Positions 49,018 to 56,498 of a stretch of DNA of 64,000 nt are shown here, piece by piece. The stretch's first letter is position 1. Each line of letters starts with the position of its first letter. The stretch covers positions 5,828,001-5,892,000 of the forward strand of contig NZ_CP030050.1 of assembly GCF_015291705.1 (NCBI RefSeq), given 5' to 3'. A program made the position numbers and the translations under genes. This DNA comes from Bradyrhizobium arachidis (GTDB lineage: Bacteria; Pseudomonadota; Alphaproteobacteria; Rhizobiales; Xanthobacteraceae). The notes under the pieces were generated by a model. That model was given only the letters and a program-made list of their open reading frames with translations, was not told where the DNA came from and searched no databases.

Positions 49018-49215
49018 CGAATTCTCCAGACAATTCAGCTCAGTCAGTCAGCAATATAGACCGGCAGACAGCAATTTTCTAAGGCCCAATCGCCTCGCGC
49101 ATTGACAGTTCCGTTTAGTTTAGCTGTAATCAGCCTATGGGGATTGAGCGATCTCCCCACGAGGCGACATGCCCAAGTATCGCGTCCCGTTCGGTTCCTA
49201 CGAGGACGCATCAAC

Positions 49216-50034
49216 ATGTCTACTTTCACGACCATATCGTCCGACAAATTGGCGCGCCTGATTGGCACGGCCAATGCTCCTGTCCTGATCGATGTCCGCA
49301 CCGAGGAGGATTTCGCCGCCGACCGGCGGCTGATCCCAGGCTCGATCAAGCTCAGCCACGAGACTGTTGCGGAATGGGGCGGCGAATTTGCCGGCCGCTC
49401 CGCCATCGTCTCCTGCCTGCGCGGCGCCAAGCTCGCACAGGGCACGGCGGCCTGGCTGAGGCAGCTCGGCGCTGACGCCGAAACCCTGGAAGACGGCTTC
49501 GAAGGCTGGAAAGCGGCCAAGCTGCCACTGCTCGACACGCGGAAACTGCCGCCGCGCGACGCCAAAGGACGCACCGTCTGGGTGACGCGGGCACGGCCGA
49601 AGATCGACCGCATCGCCTGCCCCTGGCTGATCCGTCGCTTCGTCGATCCCAATGCGGTGTTCCTCTATGTGGCGCCGTCCGAGGTGGTCGCCGTCGGCGA
49701 GCGCTTCAATGCCGCCCCGTTCGACATCGAGAACGTGTTCTGGAGCCACCGCGGCGAGCTCTGCACCTTCGATGTGATGATCGAGGAGTTCGGCATCGCC
49801 ACGCCGCCGCTGCTCCGGCTCGCAACCATGGTGCGCGGCGCTGACACCGCGCGGCCGGATCTGGCGCCGGAGGCCCCGGGCCTGCTCGCCGCCTCGCTCG
49901 GGCTGTCGCGGATGTATGACGACGACCTCGAACAGCTCAAGGCCGGCATGCTGCTCTACGACGCCTTCTACCGCTGGTGCCGCGACGCCACGGCCGAGAC
50001 CCACAATTGGCCGACCAACAAGGTGAAGGCGTAA
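49216..50034 (+). CDS. Rhodanese-ChrB fusion protein (chromate resistance)
   Basis: 272-aa two-domain protein. Residues about 15-115 form a rhodanese-like domain (VLIDVRTEEDFAADRRLIPG with the typical DVR, and the loop SCLRGAKLAQGTAAWLRQLG with a cysteine at the active-site position). Residues about 125-265 match the ChrB C-terminal domain (VWVTRARPKIDRIACPWLIR, FVDPNAVFLYV and LYDAFYRWCRD). ATG 49216 has GAGG 10 bases upstream. The stop overlaps the ATG of chrA (TAATG), so the two are coupled. ChrB proteins regulate or assist the ChrA chromate pump; the usual ChrB N-terminal domain is replaced by rhodanese. Confidence 0.87.
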   Translation: MSTFTTISSDKLARLIGTANAPVLIDVRTEEDFAADRRLIPGSIKLSHETVAEWGGEFAGRSAIVSCLRGAKLAQGTAAWLRQLGADAETLEDGFEGWKAAKLPLLDTRKLPPRDAKGRTVWVTRARPKIDRIACPWLIRRFVDPNAVFLYVAPSEVVAVGERFNAAPFDIENVFWSHRGELCTFDVMIEEFGIATPPLLRLATMVRGADTARPDLAPEAPGLLAASLGLSRMYDDDLEQLKAGMLLYDAFYRWCRDATAETHNWPTNKVKA

Positions 50035-51419
50035 TGGACACCCGCGCCAAGCAGACGGGAGCTGATGCCGGTCACGGCATCAGCTTCAACGAGGCCTTCC
50101 GCGTCTGGCTGCGCGTCGCGTCCTTGAGTTTTGGCGGCCCCGCGGGCCAGATCGCGGTGATGCACCGCATCTTGGTCGAGGAGAAGAACTGGATCTCCGA
50201 GGGACGTTTCCTGCATGCGCTGAACTACTGCATGCTGCTGCCGGGACCGGAGGCCCAGCAGCTCGCGACCTATGTCGGCTGGCTCTTGCATCGCACCGCC
50301 GGCGGGCTGATGGCGGGCGGACTGTTCATCCTGCCCGGCATCATCGCCATCATGGGCCTCAGCTACATCTATGCTGCCTTCGGCAATGTCAGCTTCGTCG
50401 AGGCGCTGTTCTTCGGCCTGAAAGCCGCCGTCCTCGCCATCGTCGTCGAGGCCGTGGTGCGCGTCGGCAGGCGCGCGCTGAAGAACCGCATCATGATCGC
50501 GCTCGCGGCCGCGGCCTTCATCGCGATCTTCTTCTTCGCGGTCCCCTTCCCGATCATCATCATTGCCGCGGGCCTGATCGGCTATATCGGTGCACGAGCC
50601 GGCCGACCCGAATTCGCTCCCGCCGCGCACGGCCATGGTGGCAGCACCGCCGCGATCGACAGCATGCTCGGCGAGGCCGTACCCGAGCATGTGCGGCCCG
50701 ACACCGGACGCGCAATCCGGACCGGCGCGGTGTGGCTGGCGCTCTGGCTGGTGCCGGTGATCGCGCTGCTTCTGATCCTTGGCGAGGCCAACGTGTTCAG
50801 CCAGATCGCGCTGTTCTTCTCCAAAATGGCGCTGGTGACTTTCGGCGGCGCCTATGCGGTGCTGGCTTACGTCGCCCAGCAGGCGGTCGAGCACTATCAC
50901 TGGCTGAAGCCGCACGAGATGCTCGACGGTCTCGGCATGGCCGAGACAACGCCGGGCCCGCTGATCATGGTGCTCCAGTTCGTCGGCTTCATGGCTGCCT
51001 ATCGCGATCCGAGCGGGCTGTCGCCGATGTTAGCTGCGACCCTCGGCGGATTGCTCGCGACCTGGGTCACTTTCACGCCCTGCTTCCTCTGGATCTTCGT
51101 CGGCGCCCCCTATATCGAGCGCCTGCGCGGCAACACGGGGCTCGCCGGCGCACTCGGTGCGATCACCGCCGCCGTCGTCGGCGTCATCCTCAACCTCTCG
51201 ATCTGGTTCGCGCTGCACACGCTGTTCAGCGAGACCGTGCCGGTGCACGCCTTCCCACTGGATTTCGACATGCCGGTGCTGAAGAGCGTCGACATTCCCG
51301 CACTCGTGCTGTCGATCGCAGCTGCGACCGCGATCTTCCGCTTCAAGCTGGGAATGCTCACGGTGCTGGCGGGCAGTTGCGCCGTAGGCGTGGCGCTGCG
51401 GCTGGCCGGGGTGATCTAG
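50034..51419 (+). CDS. chrA: Chromate transporter ChrA
   Basis: 461-aa CHR-family transporter with two homologous halves, each about 200 residues, of the long bidomain form. Each half has its own FGG motif (SLSFGGPAGQIAV near residue 33, VTFGGAYAVLAYV near 270) and PGP (LLPGPEAQQLATY and TTPGPLIMVLQFV). It pumps chromate out of the cytoplasm, driven by the membrane potential. ATG 50034 overlaps the stop of the rhodanese-ChrB gene. Chromate tolerance is the inferred role; sulfate-related transport is a weaker alternative. Confidence 0.93.
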   Translation: MDTRAKQTGADAGHGISFNEAFRVWLRVASLSFGGPAGQIAVMHRILVEEKNWISEGRFLHALNYCMLLPGPEAQQLATYVGWLLHRTAGGLMAGGLFILPGIIAIMGLSYIYAAFGNVSFVEALFFGLKAAVLAIVVEAVVRVGRRALKNRIMIALAAAAFIAIFFFAVPFPIIIIAAGLIGYIGARAGRPEFAPAAHGHGGSTAAIDSMLGEAVPEHVRPDTGRAIRTGAVWLALWLVPVIALLLILGEANVFSQIALFFSKMALVTFGGAYAVLAYVAQQAVEHYHWLKPHEMLDGLGMAETTPGPLIMVLQFVGFMAAYRDPSGLSPMLAATLGGLLATWVTFTPCFLWIFVGAPYIERLRGNTGLAGALGAITAAVVGVILNLSIWFALHTLFSETVPVHAFPLDFDMPVLKSVDIPALVLSIAAATAIFRFKLGMLTVLAGSCAVGVALRLAGVI

Positions 51420-51690
51420 TCGGATAATCATCGGGTTCTTCGCATCCGATTGCTGCCGAAGGGCGCCGGCCGCACAGGGACTATTGGCTGTTCTGTCCGC
51501 CCTTCGCGCCCGCGGCTTGACTTTTGATCTAGATCAAAAGCATCAAGCGAGCCGGGACAAGATTTACTTGGAGCGGGCGCAATCGATACGGCTCTCGCGC
51601 GCCTTTGTTCGCGGCCGGGGGACGCGCCCGACAATTGGGCGCGTCTCAGGCAACAAGGTCTTGCGTCGAGCGCAAAAGGCCGCAGGCACC
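51420..51690. other. chrA-TAXI intergenic region with a FixK/FNR box
   Basis: 271 bases, mostly non-coding. The only clear signal is the TTGAT-N4-ATCAA palindrome at 51525-51538. A frame from 51484 is open into the TAXI gene but lacks a plausible start. Confidence 0.6.
51525..51538. promoter_or_regulatory. FixK/FNR-type binding site
   Basis: TTGATCTAGATCAA is a perfect palindrome matching the FNR/FixK consensus TTGAT-N4-ATCAA. A class II activator position puts the start point near 51572, about 120 bases before the ATG of the TAXI gene. Confidence 0.75.
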
Positions 51691-53031
51691 ATGGATCATT
51701 CGTCGCGAATCCGCTTAGCCGGCGCCAATCTGCCGAGATGGCTTCGGCTCCTCATCCTACTGATGCTGGCGTTGCTGGTCGGGGGTACGAGCCTGTATGC
51801 TTACCGCTGGTACGTCCGGCCCGTGACACTTTCGATCGCAGTCGGCTCGTTCGACGGCGATGCCACCAAAATCGTATCGGCGCTCGCGAGCAGGCTCGCC
51901 GTCAACAACGCGCCGGTGCGGCTGAAGGTGGTTGAGACCACCGGCCCAATCGAGTCTGCGGATGCGTTTTCGTCTGGAAAGACAGACCTTGCAGTCGTCC
52001 GAGGAGATGTCGGCGACCTTTCCCAGGCACAGGCGATCGTCGTGCTGGCGCAGGCCGTGGCGATGCTTGTCGCACCGCCGGGCTCTCCACTCACGGACAT
52101 GGCCGGCCTCAAGCGCATGACAGTGGGGGTCGTCGCGGGCGACACCAATCAGAAGATCGTCAGCGTGCTGAGAAAGGCATATGACCTCGATCGCTCCAAT
52201 GTTGTATTCAAGACTGTCGCACTCGATCAGGTCCGTCGAGCCTTTGAAACCAAAGAGATACGTGCCGCACTGTTCGTGATACCGCTTAGCGACAAGTACC
52301 TGTCTCTGGTGCGTGGGCTATTCCCACAAAGTGCGAAGACCGCTCCGGTCCTGATCCCGATCGAAAACGCGGGGGCGATTGCTGAGAAAGAGCGCGCTTA
52401 CGAAAGCTTCGACATCCCGAAGGGTACTTTGCGTGGATCGCCTCCCGTTCCCGAAGACGACGTCACCACGTTGCAGGTTTCCTTCTATTTGATCGGCAGG
52501 AAGAGCCTTGGGAACGATTTGATTGCCAACTTCACTCAGGCGCTGACGACCGCTCGCAGAGATGTCTTGCCCGAAATGCCGATCCTCGCGCAGTTCAAGG
52601 CGCCGGATATCGAGACAGGCGCCTATCTTCCTGTTCATCCTGGCGCCGCTGAGTTCTACAACGGGAACCAGCAAACCTTCCTGGACAAATGGAGCAACGC
52701 CATCTTCCTCGCGCCAATGGGGCTCGGGGCGCTTGCCACCGTGCTCACGGCGGCCTGGCACTTTTTGCGATCTGGCGACCTCAAGCCGAAAGAACCGGCG
52801 CTGGATTCGCTCTATGCACTGGCGCGACGAATAAGACTCGCCGGAAACGAAACGGAACTGTTGGAGATCGAGAACGAGATCGACAAGGTACTATCTGCCC
52901 AGCGCACCCAGGTCAGCGAAGATGAGGCCGGCCTCGATACAGCCACGCTGAATGTAGCGGCCCATCGTCTCGAAAATCTGATACATGATCGCCGGATCGC
53001 GCTCGCAGCGCCAAATCCCGGGGACCGCTAA
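51691..53031 (+). CDS. Membrane-anchored TAXI family solute-binding protein
   Basis: 446-aa protein with a TAXI/NMT1-type binding domain between two membrane helices. The first helix is RLLILLMLALLVGGTSLYAY (about 20-40), then the periplasmic domain from VTLSIAVGSFDGDATKIVSA to about 355, a second helix (FLAPMGLGALATVLTAAWHF) and a cytoplasmic tail with ELLEIENEIDKVLSAQ, which may be a coiled coil. TAXI proteins normally serve TRAP transporters, but no DctQM permease is next to it. The double anchor suggests a sensor or scaffold rather than a free binding protein. A FixK/FNR box lies upstream. Confidence 0.82.
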   Translation: MDHSSRIRLAGANLPRWLRLLILLMLALLVGGTSLYAYRWYVRPVTLSIAVGSFDGDATKIVSALASRLAVNNAPVRLKVVETTGPIESADAFSSGKTDLAVVRGDVGDLSQAQAIVVLAQAVAMLVAPPGSPLTDMAGLKRMTVGVVAGDTNQKIVSVLRKAYDLDRSNVVFKTVALDQVRRAFETKEIRAALFVIPLSDKYLSLVRGLFPQSAKTAPVLIPIENAGAIAEKERAYESFDIPKGTLRGSPPVPEDDVTTLQVSFYLIGRKSLGNDLIANFTQALTTARRDVLPEMPILAQFKAPDIETGAYLPVHPGAAEFYNGNQQTFLDKWSNAIFLAPMGLGALATVLTAAWHFLRSGDLKPKEPALDSLYALARRIRLAGNETELLEIENEIDKVLSAQRTQVSEDEAGLDTATLNVAAHRLENLIHDRRIALAAPNPGDR

Positions 53032-53081
53032 GAGAACATTTTGCTGGCACGCAGCGCGAGAGTCCGGCAGCATCCGCCCAC

Positions 53082-53117
53082 CGAGGCTCGTCGTCACGCG
53101 AGACGCGACGAGCCTCG
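53082..53117. terminator. Convergent hairpin
   Basis: CGAGGCTCGTCG and CGACGAGCCTCG, a perfect 12-bp stem with a 12-base loop, lies between the TAXI gene end (53031) and the convergent small-gene cluster end (53128). No T run. Confidence 0.65.
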
Positions 53118-53127
53118 CGAGAGCCCG

Positions 53128-53409
53128 CTAATAGCAGGGCGGATACGGCGCGTATCCGCATGCCCGGCGATAGTTATACGCGCCATAAGCCGCAGCCCCC
53201 GCCGCTGCCGCACCATAATAGGCGCGGCGGTGCACTCTGCGGTTGACCCCAGCTACGCTCATCGGTGTTAGAGGCCTTCCGACTCGCGCTTGCGCTTCGT
53301 CAACGGCAACGGACGGCCCTTCCGCCACCGAGTAACGGAGCGACAACGGAGCTGCCGCGAAGAGTGCGGTGGTCACGATCAGACCAAGTAGCTTGGCATT
53401 TCTTGTCAT
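53128..53409 (-). CDS. Small exported protein, Tyr/Ala-rich C-terminus
   Basis: 93-aa protein. A signal peptide (RNAKLLGLIVTTALFAAAPL) is followed by a polar segment (RYSVAEGPSVAVDEAQARVG) and then VAGVNRRVHRRAYYGAAAAG and YGAYNYRRACGYAPYPPC, a tail rich in Tyr, Ala and Arg. ATG 53409 follows a 29-codon ORF by one base, so its translation is probably coupled to that ORF. The family is found in Bradyrhizobium and relatives, function unknown to me. A FixK/FNR box lies about 500 bases upstream, before the first gene of the cluster. Confidence 0.65.
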   Translation of the reverse strand: MTRNAKLLGLIVTTALFAAAPLSLRYSVAEGPSVAVDEAQARVGRPLTPMSVAGVNRRVHRRAYYGAAAAGAAAYGAYNYRRACGYAPYPPCY

Positions 53410-53410
53410 G

Positions 53411-53500
53411 TCATTTTCTCCGCATGGACTCACTGGCAGACGTCAGGCCGGCGCACACGAAAGTCGAAACGGCAATCAGCACACGCTTCAACACATCCAT
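53411..53500 (-). CDS. 29-aa signal-peptide-like ORF
   Basis: A short reading frame: MDVLKRVLIAVSTFVCAGLT then SASESMRRK, a basic start, a hydrophobic core and a small-residue end as in a signal or leader peptide. ATG 53500 has AAGGGAA four to ten bases upstream. Its stop TGA is one base before the ATG of the 93-aa gene, so it could be an upstream leader that couples translation. Alternatively it is a very small membrane protein. No homologue is known to me. Confidence 0.45.
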   Translation of the reverse strand: MDVLKRVLIAVSTFVCAGLTSASESMRRK

Positions 53501-53540
53501 CGTTTCCCTTATGAGAATGATGTCTGCTCTGCCCGGCAAG

Positions 53541-53837
53541 TTACTTCGGGGCGGCTCCAACCGTGCCGGTTGTGCTACCGGCGCTTCCCGTCGTGGTGCC
53601 GCCGAGACGGTTCTCACGGCGATCCTCGCGTGCGTCGCGCCGATCTTCACGGCGATCCTGCCGGGCATCGCGTCGGTCTTCCCGGCGATCGCGTCGCCCT
53701 TCACGCCGATCCTGACGCCGTTCCATGCCGGCCGTCTGGGCTTCTGCGTCCGTCGGCGTCAATGTCGAAGGAAGCGCGATCAGCCCAAACGCTGTCGCCC
53801 ATCCGAGAGAAGAAAGAGCATTTCGCCGAGAAATCAT
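53541..53837 (-). CDS. Small exported Arg/Asp repeat protein
   Basis: 98-aa protein. A twin-arginine-like or Sec signal (ISRRNALSSLGWATAFGLIA) ends near AEAQ; the mature part is a strongly charged repeat (RRDRREDRRDARQDRREDRR and RDAREDRRENR, units of about seven to eleven residues) and a Gly/Thr-rich tail (LGGTTTGSAGSTTGTVG). The repeat is probably disordered. ATG 53837 is 64 bases from a FixK/FNR palindrome at 53901. It is the first of a cluster of three small minus-strand genes, probably induced under low oxygen. No family function is known to me. Confidence 0.7.
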   Translation of the reverse strand: MISRRNALSSLGWATAFGLIALPSTLTPTDAEAQTAGMERRQDRREGRRDRREDRRDARQDRREDRRDAREDRRENRLGGTTTGSAGSTTGTVGAAPK

Positions 53838-53900
53838 CTGATCCTCCTCTGCAATAGCTCTGCCCTTTTTAATTCTTCACTCCAGGCTGGACGCTTCGGC

Positions 53901-53914
53901 TTGATCTAGATCAG
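53901..53914. promoter_or_regulatory. FixK/FNR-type binding site
   Basis: TTGATCTAGATCAG matches TTGAT-N4-ATCA(A/G), nearly the same sequence as the site at 51525. It lies 64-77 bases upstream of the ATG of the Arg/Asp repeat protein on the minus strand, a normal activator distance. Confidence 0.7.
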
Positions 53915-54096
53915 TATCCTTGCGTGCATTACGCGATCGATGGTCATTCAGCAGCCTTGACCTAACTTGCGGATTCGATGCGTTGGAGCGGTACAAGTGG
54001 TGCGAGCTTCTCTTCCGCTAATGGGATGGTCCGGCCGTGCTCCGGCCCTGCCAGCACGAGAAGCTGGCAAGGGGCGCTCAAGACAAGGAGCACGCC

Positions 54097-55161
54097 ATGT
54101 CTCAGAAACTCAACGCGGCGATCGCCGTGATCGGCATCGACATCGGCAAAAACTCGTTCCACATCGTGGGTCAGGATCACCGCGGTGCCATCGTGCTGCG
54201 GCAGAAGTGGTCGCGCGGCCAGGTGGAAACGCGGCTCGCCAACCTGCCGCCGTGCTTGATCGGTATGGAGGCCTGCGTAGGCGCCCATCATCTCAGCCGC
54301 AAACTCCAAGTACTTGGCCACGACGCCCGCCTGATGCCAGCGAAATACGTGCGCCCGTATTCGAAGGGACAGAAGAATGACTTCCGAGATGCGGAAGCCA
54401 TCGCCGAGGCTGTCCAACGCCCGACCATGAAGTTCGTCGCGACCAAGACCGCCGATCAGCTCGACCTTCAGGCACTGCACCGCGTCCGCGATCGATTGGT
54501 CGGTCAGCGTACCGGCGCGATCAATCAGATCCGTGCGTTCCTGCTGGAACGGGGCATCGCCGTGCGGCAAGGCCCGCATTCCCTGCGGTTCGAGTTGCCA
54601 GGTATCTTGGCAACACGCACTGATGTGCTCTCGCCTCGCATGTTGCCCATCATCGAGGGTCTGGCGGAAGACTGGCGCCGGCTGGATGAGCGTATCGAGG
54701 GTCTATCTGGCGAGATCGAAACACTAGCCCGTCAAGATAGGGCCTGCCAGCGACTGATGACGGTGCCTGGCATTGGCCCAATCATCTCGAGCGCAATGGT
54801 GGCTGCGATCGGCACCGGAGACGTGTTCTCGAAAGGCCGCGACTTCGGCGCCTGGCTTGGACTTGTTCCGAAGCAGATATCGACCGGCGACCGCACGATC
54901 CTCGGCAGTATATCAAGGCGCGGTAATCGCTACCTGCGCGCGCTGTTCGTGCAAGCCGCGTGGGTTGTTCTGGTAAAGGTCAAGTGCTGGGAGCGCTATG
55001 GCCTCAACTCTTGGATCGAAGCCGCCAAGAAGCGATTGCACCACAACGTGCTGGCGATTGCGCTCGCCAACAAGCTCGCCCGGATCGCCTGGGCGGTCCT
55101 CAACAAGGGACGCGCCTTCGCGTGCGTCAAGATGGAGGAGACGGTGTCCCGACCTGCTTGA
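54097..55161 (+). CDS. IS110 family transposase
   Basis: 354-aa recombinase with both expected domains. The N-terminal DEDD (RuvC-like) domain shows GIDIGKNSFHIV (D15), the Glu in LIGMEACVGAHHLS and the last two Asp in GQKNDFRDAEAIAEAVQRP; the C-terminal Tnp20 domain shows TVPGIGPIISSAMVAAIG, GAWLGLVPKQISTGDRTILG and the SRRGNRYLRALF segment with the probable nucleophilic Ser. No frameshift or stop is seen, so it is likely active. ATG 54097 has AAGGAG seven bases upstream. IS110-type elements are guided by a bridge RNA encoded in the element. Confidence 0.94.
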   Translation: MSQKLNAAIAVIGIDIGKNSFHIVGQDHRGAIVLRQKWSRGQVETRLANLPPCLIGMEACVGAHHLSRKLQVLGHDARLMPAKYVRPYSKGQKNDFRDAEAIAEAVQRPTMKFVATKTADQLDLQALHRVRDRLVGQRTGAINQIRAFLLERGIAVRQGPHSLRFELPGILATRTDVLSPRMLPIIEGLAEDWRRLDERIEGLSGEIETLARQDRACQRLMTVPGIGPIISSAMVAAIGTGDVFSKGRDFGAWLGLVPKQISTGDRTILGSISRRGNRYLRALFVQAAWVVLVKVKCWERYGLNSWIEAAKKRLHHNVLAIALANKLARIAWAVLNKGRAFACVKMEETVSRPA

Positions 55162-55460
55162 TCCTCGCGCCGTGCGCGGGGCCGTCAAGGCGCAGCCTGG
55201 CAGCAGGAGAGCAAGACGTCAGGACAGCACGACGGCCGGCTTTGACGGCCCCTTGCGCGCGGCGCGTCTGCGCGCGCAGGCCGGGACGAAGGAACGGCCG
55301 CCAGGCACGAACGAAGGAACAGCGCGAAGTGAGGAGCTATCGATGACGTAACAACCCTTACCCGCCGAGGTCTGCGAGAGGATGAGACGACGATGGAGAA
55401 TCGGTCTTCCCGGCACATGTGAACCCTGGTGACCCAAATGGCCCGGTCGAGGCCTGTCCG
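55162..55460 (+). ncRNA. Candidate bridge-RNA region of the IS110 element
   Basis: The long non-coding stretch after the transposase stop contains a perfect 11-bp stem (GGGGCCGTCAA 55178-55188 with TTGACGGCCCC 55242-55252) and further GC-rich inverted pieces. In IS1111-group elements the bridge RNA is encoded downstream of the transposase. Boundaries and loops are not determined. Confidence 0.45.
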
Positions 55461-55535
55461 CTAACCAGATCACATGCGCGCTGATATCCATGATGGCCCG
55501 GAGCACTGCGCTCCAAACAGAGGCCGGATACATTG

Positions 55536-55772
55536 ATGCAAGACCGCATCTACCGGATCGTCGAAATCTTCTTGCACCCCACGGCCGGACCATACATCTG
55601 GGTCAGAGCCCTCGCAGATGACCAAAGGGGGCAGCTTCCGCTCTGCCTTCATGAGCTGCCTTGGCGAGCGCCCGCGCCGCTTTGCTGCATCAAAGCATCT
55701 TCGCGGACATCACCTCCGTCACTATCCCGGGAACAGCTCCGGCCGCTGTTCGGCCTGGCCGTCGAAAGGTAG
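55536..55772 (+). CDS. Doubtful small ORF next to the IS element
   Basis: 78-aa frame (begins QDRIYRIVEIFLHPTAGPYI, then WVRALADDQRGQLPLCLHE) just after the IS right end. It lacks a good ribosome binding site, and its last third (SSRTSPPSLSREQ) looks like a random translation. Nothing is recognised. It may be a fragment of a gene interrupted by the IS, or non-coding. Confidence 0.15.
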   Translation: MQDRIYRIVEIFLHPTAGPYIWVRALADDQRGQLPLCLHELPWRAPAPLCCIKASSRTSPPSLSREQLRPLFGLAVER

Positions 55773-55803
55773 ATAAGCCCCGGGGCCTCGGCCCCCACAC
55801 GGC

Positions 55804-56497
55804 TCCCCATCCGTCGGGCAAAACAGTCGCAACGGGCCCGGCTCATGGCCCGTCAAGCCCACCCCTCACAAATATTCCACTTTACCGAATTTCGGATTTA
55901 TCGTACAAGCGAAACACCCTGGCCCGAGACAAGGGGCGGATCGCGATCGTCACGAACCGCGGGCTGGGCAGCGATGGACGCGACGGCGTCGGGCGCGATC
56001 GGCATTGCAGGGCGGCTTCGCTGTGAGCAATCGCTTCGCGCGTACGACACGACGCCGACAGCGTCTTCGTATGGCTTCGGGTGTGAGCACGCGCCAGCCC
56101 TCGAAGGTCCCAGCGAAGACGTGCGCGGACGGAGAAGTCGTGTGGTCCTGACGCCTGGGGTCTGTGCGTCAAGTCTTGCGGTGATGCGGCGATCCGACCG
56201 GACACGCGCATCAGCCATCCGCAAGGCGACGGGGGCAATAGTGCATCGCTCCCCGAGGAGAGCACGAAGGACACCGTTAAAACCATTCGCGCAGGGAAGG
56301 CCGGGCGATCCGGCGAACCTGTGGTCCACCCCGTGTGCATTTTTCGTAGCGCACGGATCTGCGGGTGCCAGCCGGCGCCCGGCCTTCCCTGCGCCCTTGT
56401 CGCTACGAGGGCGTTGCGACGGAGCAGACCTCGGGCGAAAACGCGCCGCGAGAAGGCGAACGTTCGCCCGCTGTTTAAAACGTGTAGCGGAGTTAAT
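55804..56497. repeat. About 0.7-kb structured non-coding dispersed repeat
   Basis: No credible ORF despite long open frames. The sequence from CCGTCGGGCAAAAC to GTTTAAAACGTGTAGC, with GGCCCGAGACAAGGGGCGGA, then GGGGCAATAGTG and GAGAGCACGAAGG, matches in order a repeat seen many times in Bradyrhizobium, Afipia and Rhodopseudomonas (from memory). It ends with a perfect 19-bp inverted repeat, GCGCAGGGAAGGCCGGGCG (56289-56307) and its complement at 56376-56394, then a CGAGGGC/GAGGGCG-like region. The order of elements suggests a conserved folded RNA or a multicopy element rather than decayed genes. Confidence 0.6.
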
Positions 56498-56498
56498 C

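Larger units (their letters stand above)
53983..55516 (+). mobile_element. IS110-family element, probably IS1111 group
   Basis: A 354-aa IS110-type transposase (54097-55161) lies between a short 5' and a long 3' non-coding part. TTGGAGCG at 53983-53990 and its inverse CGCTCCAA at 55509-55516 are possible subterminal inverted repeats; TCCGCTAA occurs as a direct repeat near both ends (54014-54021 and 55457-55464). A long 3' non-coding region with subterminal inverted repeats is the IS1111 pattern. True ends are probably a few bases outside and no target duplication is expected. Confidence 0.65.

Noticed and set aside
49018..49215. dmeR-like regulator gene between dmeF and the chrB-like gene
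   Set aside because: The 200-base gap has no frame resembling the RcnR/DmeR family; the open plus frame is just an extension of the rhodanese-ChrB ORF.
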